DNA of 64,000 nt, taken from assembly GCA_965653565.1 (NCBI GenBank), contig CBFHAI010000001.1, positions 62,001-126,000 of the forward strand. Direction: 5' to 3'. The position numbers were made by a program, and so were the translations under genes. The notes below the pieces were generated by a model. That model was not told the DNA's origin. It saw nothing but the letters and a program-made list of their open reading frames with translations, and made no database searches. This stretch comes from JALCLA01 sp965653565 (GTDB lineage Bacteria > Pseudomonadota > Gammaproteobacteria > Xanthomonadales > Xanthomonadaceae). The first letter of the stretch is position 1, and each line of letters opens with the position of its first letter. Below, piece by piece: positions 34,934 to 43,457 of the stretch.

Positions 34934-34951
34934 CGGGAGGATTCGCTCCCG
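34934..34951. terminator. weak hairpin between convergent lpxC and dciA
   Basis: CGGGAG / CTCCCG with a six-base loop lies between the two converging genes, 15 bases before the dciA stop on the other strand. There is no T-run, so termination is only a possibility. Confidence 0.3.
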
Positions 34952-34965
34952 CAGGGACAAACAAA

Positions 34966-35403
34966 TCAGGCCAGGGAGGCCATACGCAGCAGCTGCTCCC
35001 GGAGTTCGGGATCGGCTACTGAAGCAGCCGCCGCACGCAGGTTTTCGCGTGCCGACGGCGAAAGGGGTGAACGCGGTGCTGCATCCGGGGGAACGGGCTG
35101 CATCGTTGCCACTTTCACGGTCATTCCGCTTGCCTGAAGGCCGGCGGCGGCAGCGGCGTCTCTCAAGGCGTCCGCGTGCAGTCGCAGCTTGGCCTTCCAG
35201 ACGGGCGAAGTGACGAGAAAGACAAGTCTGCCGTCGCGAACGTTGCCCAATCTGACATGGGAGGCGAGCGCGGGGGGCAGAGACTGGCGCAGCTGCCGGT
35301 CGAGCGCATCGAGCATTCGGGCGCGTTCGATCACGCTGCCGAGGTCGCCGGATTGCGCGGTTTTCAAGGCCGCGTGGAATGGGGATTTCGGCGGGGGCTG
35401 CAT
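34966..35403 (-). CDS. dciA: DciA-type helicase loader (DUF721)
   Basis: This 145-residue protein has the DUF721/DciA pattern: a folded N-terminal domain (about 10-100; QLRQSLPPALASHVRLG and RLVFLVTSPVWKAKLRLHA) followed by a more flexible tail. DciA loads the replicative helicase DnaB in bacteria without DnaC/DnaI, which fits this lineage. The ATG at 35403 is chosen because upstream codons in the open frame are a shadow of the M23 gene. It lies between lpxC and the M23 peptidase as in Pseudomonas (PA4405 position), but on the opposite strand. Confidence 0.88.
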   Translation of the reverse strand: MQPPPKSPFHAALKTAQSGDLGSVIERARMLDALDRQLRQSLPPALASHVRLGNVRDGRLVFLVTSPVWKAKLRLHADALRDAAAAAGLQASGMTVKVATMQPVPPDAAPRSPLSPSARENLRAAAASVADPELREQLLRMASLA

Positions 35404-35433
35404 GGGCAAACGATTGACGACCGGGATTCGAGT

Positions 35434-36360
35434 TTGAACGTCATCATCGTAGCGAAATTCCTCAAGACCCCTAAGAAGTTCTGCTTGCGCGATCCGCGCA
35501 CCCAGGCGCTGTGCAGCGTTGCCCTGGCGAGTTTGCTCGCGCTCGGCGGCGGGGTCGGTTATCTGATGCGCGGCGCCGATGCGGCTGCGCTGGCCGAGAT
35601 CGAAACCCTGCGCACGCAGGTCGAAGATCAGCGCGACGATCTGGACGCCGCCCGCGGCGCCTCGCAGCGCGAGCTCAACGCCATGGGCGTGAAGCTGGCC
35701 GAACTGCAGGCCCAGTCGAACCGCCTGAACGCGCTCGGCGAACGCCTGACCCAGATCGGCCGTCTCGACGACGGCGAATTCGATTTCAGCGAGCCGCCGG
35801 CCGTCGGCGGTCCGTCCGGCGACGAATCGATGGTGGTCGCGTCCACCAGCGTCGAACTGCAATCCACGCTCGATGCGCTCGGCGAACGGCTCACCCAGCA
35901 GTCGCGCCAGCTCGAGTTGCTCGAAAGCCTCTTGCTCGACCGCGACGTCGACGCCAACCTGCTGCCGACCGGCCTGCCGGTGCGCGCGGGCTACGCCTCG
36001 TCGGGCTTCGGCCACCGGGCCGATCCGTTCAGCGGCATGGGCGATTTCCACAGCGGCGTCGATTTCACCGGCGCGCGCGGTTCGGACATCCTCGCGGTCG
36101 CCGAAGGCGTGGTTTCGTTCGCCGGTCATCGCGCCGGCTACGGCAACCTGGTCGATATCGACCACGGCAACGGCTACATGACGCGCTACGCGCACAACTC
36201 CGAAAATCTCGTCAAGCCCGGCCAGCGCGTGCGCGTGGGTCAGGTGATCGCGAAGATGGGCGCGACCGGCCGCGCCACCGGCAACCATGTCCATTTCGAA
36301 GTCTGGAAGGACGAGCGCCCGGTCAATCCCAGCCAGTACCTGCGCAGCGCCCGCGGTTAG
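35434..36360 (+). CDS. membrane-anchored M23 family metallopeptidase (LytM domain)
   Basis: The 308-residue protein has a short cytoplasmic start, one membrane segment (about 26-47), a coiled coil (about 52-100), and a C-terminal LytM domain (about 180-305) with the zinc motifs HSGVD and HVHFE. It resembles envelope endopeptidases or amidase activators; both zinc-ligand motifs are present, so it may be active. The start is set at TTG 35434 because NVIIVAKFLKTPKK after it is the typical N-terminus of this M23 family and there is no ATG in the right place. Only 30 bases separate it from the divergent dciA start. Confidence 0.88.
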   Translation: MNVIIVAKFLKTPKKFCLRDPRTQALCSVALASLLALGGGVGYLMRGADAAALAEIETLRTQVEDQRDDLDAARGASQRELNAMGVKLAELQAQSNRLNALGERLTQIGRLDDGEFDFSEPPAVGGPSGDESMVVASTSVELQSTLDALGERLTQQSRQLELLESLLLDRDVDANLLPTGLPVRAGYASSGFGHRADPFSGMGDFHSGVDFTGARGSDILAVAEGVVSFAGHRAGYGNLVDIDHGNGYMTRYAHNSENLVKPGQRVRVGQVIAKMGATGRATGNHVHFEVWKDERPVNPSQYLRSARG

Positions 36361-36422
36361 AGAAAAACCGCCCCGGCGGCGCCTGCGCGCCGCTTGAATT
36401 CGCCTGCCCGCGCTCCCAACGT

Positions 36423-36428
36423 TACAAT
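36423..36428 (+). promoter_or_regulatory. -10-like element before the structured RNA
   Basis: TACAAT is a good -10 match six bases before the first hairpin at 36434. The -35 is weak: TTCGCC at 36399-36404 with an 18-base spacer is the best I see. Confidence 0.4.
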
Positions 36429-36433
36429 GTCCT

Positions 36434-36558
36434 GCTCCGGCCGCGTCTGCGGCCGGAGCGAATTTGCCAAGGCCACCTTGGTGGCCGGATCAGCTTGCAT
36501 CGGCCGCTCCGGTGGCCGGGTCGATAAAATTTTAGGGCCGCCTCGGGCGGCCTTTTTT
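36434..36558 (+). ncRNA. candidate structured RNA or secA leader, four hairpins
   Basis: Four successive hairpins fill this 125-base stretch. H1 is 11 perfect pairs with a GUCU loop (36434-36459); H2 six pairs with a CUUG tetraloop (36471-36486); H3 seven pairs, one G-U, with a UCCG tetraloop of the stable UNCG class (36501-36518); H4 seven pairs with a UCG loop followed by six U (36536-36558), an intrinsic terminator. With the TACAAT just upstream, this looks like a discrete small RNA or an attenuating leader. The secA start is 47 bases beyond the terminator. I do not recognise a named RNA family. Confidence 0.6.
36536..36558 (+). terminator. intrinsic terminator upstream of secA
   Basis: GGCCGCC / GGCGGCC with a three-base loop is followed immediately by TTTTTT at 36553-36558. 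It would end either the M23 transcript or the candidate small RNA. Confidence 0.85.
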
Positions 36559-36604
36559 CGCTTGTGCGGCGCGTCGCACCGGCAACCGTCTTTCGGAATC
36601 GAGC

Positions 36605-39337
36605 ATGTTCAACAAGGTCCTGACCCGCATTTTCGGCAGCCGCAACGAGCGCCTGCTGTCCCAGTTGCAGAAGAACGTCGTGCGCATCAACGCGCTCGAG
36701 CCTGAATTCCAGAAGCTCGACGACGCCGCACTGCAGGGCAAGACCGCCGAATTCAAACAGCGCATCGCGGCCGGCGAGGCACTCGACAAACTGCTCCCCG
36801 AAGCCTTCGCCACGATGCGCGAAGCCGCGCGCCGCGTGCTCGGCATGCGCCACTACGACGTGCAGCTGATCGGCGGCATGGTGCTGCACATGGGCAAGAT
36901 CGCCGAAATGCGCACCGGCGAAGGCAAGACCCTGGTCGCCACGCTGCCGGTGTACTTGAATGCGCTCGAAGGCAAGGGCGTGCACGTGGTGACGGTGAAC
37001 GACTACCTCGCACGCCGCGACGCCGCGTGGATGGGCAAGGTCTACAACTGGCTCGGCCTGTCGGTCGGCGTGGTGTATCCGGGCATGCCGCACTCGGACA
37101 AGAAGGGCGCCTACGCCTCCGACATCACCTACGGCACCAACAACGAATACGGCTTCGACTACCTGCGCGACAACATGGCGGTGTCGGTCGAGGATCGCTT
37201 CCAGCGCGGCCTGAATTTCGCCATCGTCGACGAAGTCGACTCGATCCTGATCGACGAAGCGCGCACACCGCTGATCATCTCCGGCCCGGCCGACGAATCG
37301 CCCGAGCTCTACATCAAGGTCAACCGCATCGTGCCGCTGCTGACCCGCCAGGGCAGCGAAGAAGGCGAAGGCGACTACTTCGCCGACGAAAAATCCAAGC
37401 AGGTGCATCTGTCGGAAACCGGCATGGAGAATGCCGAGCGCCTGCTGATGGAGGCCGGCATCATCAAGGAAGGCGACGGCCTGTACTCCGGTTCGAATCT
37501 CGCCGTCGTGCATCACCTCAATGCGGCGCTGCGCGCGCATGTGCTGTACCAGCGCGATGTCGAATACATCGTGCGCGACGGCGAAGTGATCATCGTCGAC
37601 GAATTCACCGGCCGTACGCTGACCGGCCGGCGCTGGTCGGACGGTTTGCATCAAGCTGTGGAAGCCAAGGAAGGCGTGCCGATCCAGCGCGAGAACCAGA
37701 CGCTGGCCAGCATCACGTTCCAGAACTTCTTCCGCATGTACAACAAGCTGGCCGGCATGACCGGTACGGCCGATACGGAAGCCTACGAATTCCAGAGCAT
37801 CTACGGCCTGGAAGTGACGGTGATCCCGACCCATCGTCCGATGGTGCGCAAGGACGCGGCGGATCTGGTTTTTCTCAAGCGCCCGGCGAAATACCAGGCC
37901 ATCATCGAAGACATCCGCGACTGCCACGAACGCGGCCAGCCGGTGCTGGTCGGCACCACCTCGATCGAAACCTCCGAACTGCTTTCAGGCCTGCTGAAGA
38001 AGGAAAAGATCCCGCACGAAGTGCTCAATGCCAAACAGCATGAGCGCGAAGCGCAGATCGTGGCGCAGGCCGGCCGCCCGCATGCGGTGACCATCGCCAC
38101 CAACATGGCCGGCCGCGGTACCGACATCGTGCTCGGCGGCAGTCTCGAAGCCGAATTGCATGCGCTGGGCGAAGACGCCAGCGAAATCGACCGCGCCCGC
38201 GTGAAGGAACAGTGGCAGCAGCGCCACGACCAGGTGCTGGCCGCCGGCGGCCTGCACATCATCGGCACCGAACGCCACGAATCGCGCCGCATCGACAATC
38301 AGTTGCGCGGCCGTTCGGGCCGCCAGGGCGACGCCGGTTCTTCGCGCTTCTACCTGTCGCTCGAAGACAATCTGATGCGCATCTTCGCGGCCGACTGGGT
38401 GCAGCGCGCGATGAAGCTGCTCGGCATGAAGGAGGACGATCGCATCGAAGATCGTCTCGTCAGCCGCCAGATCGAAAAAGCCCAGCGCAAGGTCGAAGGT
38501 CACAACTTCGATATCCGCAAACAGCTGCTCGAATACGACGACGTCGCCAACGACCAGCGCAAGGTGATCTACCAGCAGCGCAACGAGTTGCTGGAAACCG
38601 ATGCGATCAACGAAACCGTCGCCGGCGTGCGCGAAGACGTGATCCGCGGCGTGGTGCACGGCTTGGTGCCGCCGAATTCGGTCGACGAACAGTGGAATCT
38701 GGCGGAACTGGAAAAGACGCTGGAGAACGATTTCGGCATCCAGATCGATCTGCAGCGCCTGTTGCGCGAGAAGGAAGAAATCACGGCCGAGGAAATCGAG
38801 GCCAAGGTGCAGGAAACGGTCGATCGTTTCTTCCGCGAAAAGGAAGCGCTGGTCGGCAGCGAAATGATGCGCGCGCTGGAAAAGCACGTGATGCTCAACG
38901 TGCTCGACTCGAACTGGAAGGAACACCTGGCGCGCATGGACTACCTGCGCCAGGGCATCCACCTGCGCGGCTATGCGCAAAAGCAGCCCAAGCAGGAATA
39001 CAAGCGCGAAGCCTTCGAGCTGTTCTCCGACATGCTCGACAAGGTCAAGCGCGACATGGTGACCTTGCTCGCGCGCGTGCGCATCCGCACCGAAGACGAA
39101 GCCGCGCAGCTCGAAGCCGCCGAACGCCAGCGCCAGGAAGCGATGGCGCGCCGCATGCAGTTCCAGCATCCGGAAAGCGGCGGCCTGGGCGCCGATGACG
39201 AAGCCGCCGAAGCCATCGGCGCAGGCCACGCCGGCGCGCAGCCGGTGGTGAACGACGGCCCGAAAGTGGGCCGCAACGATCCGTGTCCGTGCGGCAGCGG
39301 TAAGAAGTTCAAGCACTGCCACGGGCAGCTCGCGTAA
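36605..39337 (+). CDS. secA: preprotein translocase ATPase SecA
   Basis: SecA drives protein export through SecYEG. The 910-residue protein contains Walker A MRTGEGKTLVATLP, DEVDSILIDEARTP (Walker B), TNMAGRGTDIVLGG, GRSGRQGDAGSSRF, and the C-terminal zinc SEC-C motif DPCPCGSGKKFKHCHG that binds SecB and phospholipid. The length is normal. No SecM-like arrest peptide lies upstream; instead there is a structured RNA region, so regulation probably differs from E. coli. The gene order M23-secA-nudix matches Pseudomonas and E. coli in part. Confidence 0.98.
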   Translation: MFNKVLTRIFGSRNERLLSQLQKNVVRINALEPEFQKLDDAALQGKTAEFKQRIAAGEALDKLLPEAFATMREAARRVLGMRHYDVQLIGGMVLHMGKIAEMRTGEGKTLVATLPVYLNALEGKGVHVVTVNDYLARRDAAWMGKVYNWLGLSVGVVYPGMPHSDKKGAYASDITYGTNNEYGFDYLRDNMAVSVEDRFQRGLNFAIVDEVDSILIDEARTPLIISGPADESPELYIKVNRIVPLLTRQGSEEGEGDYFADEKSKQVHLSETGMENAERLLMEAGIIKEGDGLYSGSNLAVVHHLNAALRAHVLYQRDVEYIVRDGEVIIVDEFTGRTLTGRRWSDGLHQAVEAKEGVPIQRENQTLASITFQNFFRMYNKLAGMTGTADTEAYEFQSIYGLEVTVIPTHRPMVRKDAADLVFLKRPAKYQAIIEDIRDCHERGQPVLVGTTSIETSELLSGLLKKEKIPHEVLNAKQHEREAQIVAQAGRPHAVTIATNMAGRGTDIVLGGSLEAELHALGEDASEIDRARVKEQWQQRHDQVLAAGGLHIIGTERHESRRIDNQLRGRSGRQGDAGSSRFYLSLEDNLMRIFAADWVQRAMKLLGMKEDDRIEDRLVSRQIEKAQRKVEGHNFDIRKQLLEYDDVANDQRKVIYQQRNELLETDAINETVAGVREDVIRGVVHGLVPPNSVDEQWNLAELEKTLENDFGIQIDLQRLLREKEEITAEEIEAKVQETVDRFFREKEALVGSEMMRALEKHVMLNVLDSNWKEHLARMDYLRQGIHLRGYAQKQPKQEYKREAFELFSDMLDKVKRDMVTLLARVRIRTEDEAAQLEAAERQRQEAMARRMQFQHPESGGLGADDEAAEAIGAGHAGAQPVVNDGPKVGRNDPCPCGSGKKFKHCHGQLA

Positions 39338-39350
39338 GCGATACGAAACG

Positions 39351-39370
39351 ACGGCGCCGCAGGGCGCCGT
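39351..39370 (+). terminator. hairpin after secA
   Basis: ACGGCGCC / GGCGCCGT with a GCAG loop lies 13 bases after the secA stop and 8 bases before the next start codon. It lacks a T-run beyond TCTTC, so it may attenuate rather than terminate. Confidence 0.4.
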
Positions 39371-39378
39371 CTTCGCGA

Positions 39379-40350
39379 ATGAGCCAGGAGCGAAGTCCGC
39401 GCATCCACGTCGTCGCCGCGATCCTGGGCGACGCGCGCGGCCGCATCCTGCTCGCGCGCCGCACCGATGGCCGCGATCTCGCCGGCCTGTGGGAATTCCC
39501 CGGCGGCAAGGTTGAACCCGGCGAAAGCCCCGAAGCCGCGTTGAGCCGCGAACTGCGCGAGGAACTCGGCATCGAGATCGGTGCGAGCGAACCGGTGATC
39601 GCGGTGCCGCATGCGTACGGGCACAAACGCATCCTGCTCGACGTGCGCCGCGCCGCGGCGTTCACCGGCCGCGCACGCGGACTCGAATCGCAGGCGCTGG
39701 CCTGGGTCGCGCCGGAAAAACTGTCGAGCTATCCGATGCCGGCGGCCGATCGGCCCGTCGTGGCGGCGCTGCAACAGCCGGACCGCTATCTGATCACGCC
39801 CGAACCGGGCGACGACGACGAAACATTTCTGCGCGCGCTCGCAGCCGCGCTCGATGCCGGTGTGAAGCGCGTGCAGTTGCGCTTGAAGAACGTGTCGCCC
39901 GCGCGATCGCGTTCGCTGGCATCGGTCGCACGCGATTTGGCCCATACGCACGGCGCGCAACTGCTGCTCAACAGCGCGAATCCCGATGCGCTGGTGCTGG
40001 CGAAGGAACTGGATGCCGGCCTGCATCTCACCGCATCGCATCTGCTCGCCACCAGCGAATTGCCGCAGGTTTCGCTCGTCGCCGCGTCGTGCCACAACGC
40101 GGCGGAACTCGCGCACGCCGAGTCGCTCGGTTGTCACTTCGCGGTGCTGGGTCCGGTGCACGAAACCGCGACACATCCGGGTGCGGCAGGTTTGGGCTGG
40201 GAAACCTTCGCCGGCCTGCGCGAAACCGTCGCCCTGCCGATCTATGCGCTCGGCGGACTCGGCAACGCGGATTTCGACATGGCACGCGCGCACGGCGCGC
40301 AAGGCATCGCCGCGATGCGCGCGCTGTGGCGGTACGCGGTTGCCGGTTGA
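39379..40350 (+). CDS. Nudix hydrolase (MutT) fused to a ThiE/TenI-like domain
   Basis: The N-terminal domain (about residues 5-135) is a MutT-type pyrophosphohydrolase with the Nudix box GGKVEPGESPEAALSRELREELGIE, likely clearing 8-oxo-dGTP. The C-terminal domain (about 145-320) is a thiamine-phosphate-synthase-like TIM barrel (RVQLRLKNVSPARSRSL, GLHLTASHLLA, HFAVLGPVHETATHPG, LPIYALGGLGNADF). This fused architecture after secA is known in pseudomonads and relatives. Whether the barrel is an active ThiE is uncertain. The total of 323 residues fits the fused family. Confidence 0.9.
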   Translation: MSQERSPRIHVVAAILGDARGRILLARRTDGRDLAGLWEFPGGKVEPGESPEAALSRELREELGIEIGASEPVIAVPHAYGHKRILLDVRRAAAFTGRARGLESQALAWVAPEKLSSYPMPAADRPVVAALQQPDRYLITPEPGDDDETFLRALAAALDAGVKRVQLRLKNVSPARSRSLASVARDLAHTHGAQLLLNSANPDALVLAKELDAGLHLTASHLLATSELPQVSLVAASCHNAAELAHAESLGCHFAVLGPVHETATHPGAAGLGWETFAGLRETVALPIYALGGLGNADFDMARAHGAQGIAAMRALWRYAVAG

Positions 40351-40496
40351 TCCGGTTGATCGGCCGCGGCAACCCCGATCCGCGCTGAATCGGCGGTAGC
40401 GGCGCAGCGAGCGCCACCGGCATCGTGTGCTAGCCTGAGTTCGGCCGGGGAAGGCACCGCGAGAAGTTTCCACACTTCATTGCGGAGATCGAATCG

Positions 40497-41462
40497 ATGC
40501 GCAAATCTCTGATCGTGTTTCCGCCGCTGTTCTTCGGCGGACTGATTTTCCTGGCCCTCGCGCCGACGCTCTCCCACGCGCAAACGCCCACCGCCACCGT
40601 GCTGCAGGGCGGCGTAGCGCGCTGGAGCGGCGCGGATGCGCGCGAGTGCGGCATCTACGGCAAGCGCTACACCGCGCTGCAGGGCGTGTGCTACTACCCG
40701 GTCGACATGACCACCAAACCCGGCACGCACGAAGTGGCGCTGTGGAATGCGGCGGGCGAACAGAAAGTCGGTTCGCTGATCGTCGAAGAACGCGAGTGCA
40801 CCGAAACCGAGATCACGCTCGACAAGACCGAGTACATCGAGGTGTCGGCGGAAGACCGCACGCGCGCCGCGAAGGAACGCGAGGCCATCGTGAAAGCCGT
40901 CAACGGCGCCGACGCCGTGTATCCGCGCTTCGATCTGCCGCTCGCTCCGCCGGCGAAGGGCGCCGGCACCAAAGACCGCAGCGATTTCTGCGAACGCCGC
41001 CTCTACAACGGCAAGGTCCGCAGCCGCCACACCGGTCTGGATTATCAGATCGGCACCGGCACCACGGTGAGCTCACCGGCCGACGGCACCGTCGTGCTGG
41101 CCGAGGATCAGTTCTACTCGGGCAAGACCGTACTGGTCGACCACGGCAACGGGCTGGTGTCGATGATGTTCCATCTCGACGAGGTCGCGGTCGAGAACGG
41201 CGACCAGGTCAAACGCGGCGAGAAGATCGGCACGGTCGGCGAATCCGGCCGCACCACCGGCCCGCACCTGCATTTCGGCACGCGCTGGCAAACGCAGCGC
41301 ATCGATGCGGCGGCGTTGCTCGGCGATCCGGCGAAACTGCCCGGCATCGGTGAAGGCATGGCCGATTCGGTCGACGAAAAGACCGTCGAAAAGGATGCGG
41401 ATCAACCGGCTGCCGAAGATCGCGCCGGCGAGGACGACAACTCCGCGGTGAAGGACGATTGA
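40497..41462 (+). CDS. secreted M23 family metallopeptidase
   Basis: This 321-residue protein has a Sec signal peptide (about 1-29, cut near SHA-QTP), an N-terminal domain with four cysteines (Cys45 region RECGIYG, GVCYYP, RECTE, FCERR) that may form disulfides, and a LytM domain (about 170-280) with zinc motifs HTGLD and HLHFG. The acidic tail (about 285-321) is disordered. It probably cuts peptidoglycan cross-bridges or a periplasmic peptide. It is unrelated in N-terminus to the M23 protein at 35434. A 146-base gap separates it from the Nudix gene. Confidence 0.88.
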   Translation: MRKSLIVFPPLFFGGLIFLALAPTLSHAQTPTATVLQGGVARWSGADARECGIYGKRYTALQGVCYYPVDMTTKPGTHEVALWNAAGEQKVGSLIVEERECTETEITLDKTEYIEVSAEDRTRAAKEREAIVKAVNGADAVYPRFDLPLAPPAKGAGTKDRSDFCERRLYNGKVRSRHTGLDYQIGTGTTVSSPADGTVVLAEDQFYSGKTVLVDHGNGLVSMMFHLDEVAVENGDQVKRGEKIGTVGESGRTTGPHLHFGTRWQTQRIDAAALLGDPAKLPGIGEGMADSVDEKTVEKDADQPAAEDRAGEDDNSAVKDD

Positions 41463-41517
41463 TGCTTCGTCACGCGCGCTGCGTACCTTGGGTGCAGGCG
41501 CGCAGCGTCGCGGTATG

Positions 41518-41593
41518 GCGGGAATCGTGAGTCGGGAATCGGGAGAAGGTCAAAAGCGCGGGCTTCGCTCTTTTCGCGGCTCCCGATTCCCCC
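41518..41593. repeat. GGGAATCGGGAG repeat pair with inverted copy
   Basis: GGGAATCGTGAGTCGGGAAT-type sequence at 41519-41544 (two tandem copies) is mirrored by GCTCCCGATTCCCC at about 41579-41592, forming a potential hairpin about 70 bases long. The right arm ends just before the dusB stop codon. It belongs to the family seen at 1481 and 14970. Confidence 0.75.
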
Positions 41594-41596
41594 GTG

Positions 41597-42595
41597 CTAC
41601 GCAGCGGCGCGATCCTCCAACCCGCAGCCGCCGCGCAACTCCTCGAAATACTCCCGCGTCAGACGCAGTTGCTCTGCCGGCGTCTCGGCGCGATTGACGA
41701 CGACGCGGAACGCCGCGTTTTCCGGGCGATCCTTCGCATACCAGCCCAGATGCTTGCGCGCGATGCGCACGCCTGACAGCTCGCCGTAGAACTCGTGCAG
41801 GTGTTCGAGGTGGCCGAGCAGGATGTCGCGAATTTCCTCGATAGGCGGCGGTGCGAGTGTTTCGCCGGTTGCGAGATAGTGAGCGATTTCGCGGAAAATC
41901 CACGGCCGTCCCTGCGCCGCGCGACCGATCAACACCGCATCGCAACCGGTGTAGCGCAGCACTTCGGCGGCTTTCGCAGGCGAATCGATATCGCCGTTCG
42001 CGAACACCGGAATCTTCAGCGCCGCTTTCACCGCGGCGATCGTGTCGTACTCGGCGACACCGGTGTATTGCTGATCGCGCGTGCGGCCGTGCACCGCCAG
42101 CGCGGCGATGCCGCTGTCTTCGGCGATGTGCGCGATCGACAGCGCGTTGCGATGTGCGGCATCCCAGCCGGTGCGGATCTTCAAGGTGACCGGCACATCG
42201 ACCGCCTGCACCACCGCCGACACGATGCGCGCGACGAGCGCTTCGTCGCGCATCAATGCCGAGCCGGCCCAGGCGTTGCAGACTTTCTTGGCCGGGCAGC
42301 CCATGTTGATGTCGATGATCTGCGCGCCGTGGTCGACGTTGTAGCGAGCGGCCTCGGCCATGATTTCCGGCACCGTGCCGGCGATCTGAACGCTTATTGG
42401 CGCAGGTTCGCCGCCGTGGTCCATGCGGTGCACCGATTTGGCGGTGCCCCAGAAGCGCGGATCGCTGGTCGTCATTTCCGACACGCACAGTCCCGCACCC
42501 AGGCGCTTGCACAGCATCCGGAACGGTTTGTCGGTGACGCCGGCCATCGGGGCCAGCACCAGCGGCGTGTCGATGCGATATGGGCCGATCTGCAT
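41597..42595 (-). CDS. dusB: tRNA-dihydrouridine synthase DusB
   Basis: DusB reduces uridine to dihydrouridine in the tRNA D-loop using FMN. The 332-residue protein shows PLVLAPMAGVTDKPFR, CVSEMTTSDPRFW, the catalytic-cysteine motif IDINMGCPAKKV, LAVHGRTRDQQY and VLIGRAAQGRPWIF. The ATG at 42595 gives the conserved MQIGPYRIDTP start; an ATG at 42643 adds 16 residues and would run close to the divergent gene at 42648. No fis gene follows, unlike in E. coli. Confidence 0.95.
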   Translation of the reverse strand: MQIGPYRIDTPLVLAPMAGVTDKPFRMLCKRLGAGLCVSEMTTSDPRFWGTAKSVHRMDHGGEPAPISVQIAGTVPEIMAEAARYNVDHGAQIIDINMGCPAKKVCNAWAGSALMRDEALVARIVSAVVQAVDVPVTLKIRTGWDAAHRNALSIAHIAEDSGIAALAVHGRTRDQQYTGVAEYDTIAAVKAALKIPVFANGDIDSPAKAAEVLRYTGCDAVLIGRAAQGRPWIFREIAHYLATGETLAPPPIEEIRDILLGHLEHLHEFYGELSGVRIARKHLGWYAKDRPENAAFRVVVNRAETPAEQLRLTREYFEELRGGCGLEDRAAA

Positions 42596-42647
42596 GCCAG
42601 AATTGTAGCAAGCGGCCGCTTTCGGCCGATTCATATCAGGCAACCGG

Positions 42648-43439
42648 ATGTTTTCGACCCTCTTCGCGGCGCTGCTTTTCAGCGCGGCGCCAGCCCAGGC
42701 CGACGCGGCGACGGACCTGCCGACGGCGCGCTTCGAAGTGCGCGAGCCGCGGCTGAAAACCGATCGCTACGCCGAGCTGGCGCGTGCGTTCCAGACAGAC
42801 GATCCGCTGCACGAGTTGGTGGCACGGTTGAACCAGTCGCTGCGGCTGCCGACGACGCTCGGCTTGCGCTATGCCGAATGCGGTGAACCCAACGCCTATT
42901 ACGATCGCGACAACCGCGAAGTGCTCTTGTGTTTCGAGCTGATCGAGAAACTGGCCGACGATTTCGCGCCGCAACTCGACGACGACGCCGATCTCGCCGA
43001 AGCCGTCACCGGCGCGCACATCTTCATCACGCTGCACGAAGTCGGCCACGCGCTGGTCGATGTGCTCGAACTGCCGATCACCGGCCGCGAAGAAGATGCC
43101 GTCGATCAGTTGTCGGCCTGGCTGCTGATCGGTGAAGAACGCGGCAATGCCGCGGTGCTCGATGCGGCGGTGAGTTTTTCGCTGGCGAGCGAACGCTACG
43201 ATCTGGCCGAGAACGACTTCGCCGACCTGCACTCGCTCGATCGCCAGCGCTACTACAACATGGTTTGCTGGGTGATCGGCAGCGATCCGCAGGCGCATGC
43301 CGGGCTCGCGCATGAGGCCGGATTGCCCGATACGCGCGCGGCCACGTGCGCCGACGAGTACCAGCGGCTCGATCGCAGCTGGTCGAAACTGCTGAAAGGC
43401 TTCGCGCGCGAAGACAAGCCCGCCGCAGCGAAGAAATGA
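42648..43439 (+). CDS. DUF4344 metallopeptidase
   Basis: The 263-residue secreted protein has a signal peptide (about 1-19, AQA cut) and an HExxH zinc motif, HEVGHAL, with the catalytic pair at residues 130-134. Downstream GREEDAVDQLSAWLLIG supplies further acidic residues typical of DUF4344. Several cysteines lie outside the active site (AECGE, LLCFE, MVCWV, ATCAD). It is a putative periplasmic protease of unknown target. It is divergent from dusB by 52 bases. Confidence 0.85.
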   Translation: MFSTLFAALLFSAAPAQADAATDLPTARFEVREPRLKTDRYAELARAFQTDDPLHELVARLNQSLRLPTTLGLRYAECGEPNAYYDRDNREVLLCFELIEKLADDFAPQLDDDADLAEAVTGAHIFITLHEVGHALVDVLELPITGREEDAVDQLSAWLLIGEERGNAAVLDAAVSFSLASERYDLAENDFADLHSLDRQRYYNMVCWVIGSDPQAHAGLAHEAGLPDTRAATCADEYQRLDRSWSKLLKGFAREDKPAAAKK

Positions 43440-43457
43440 TCGGCCGGATCGCCTCGG

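Noticed and set aside
36361..36604. A SecM-like arrest peptide before secA
   Set aside because: No open frame with a signal sequence and a Pro-terminated arrest motif exists in the gap.
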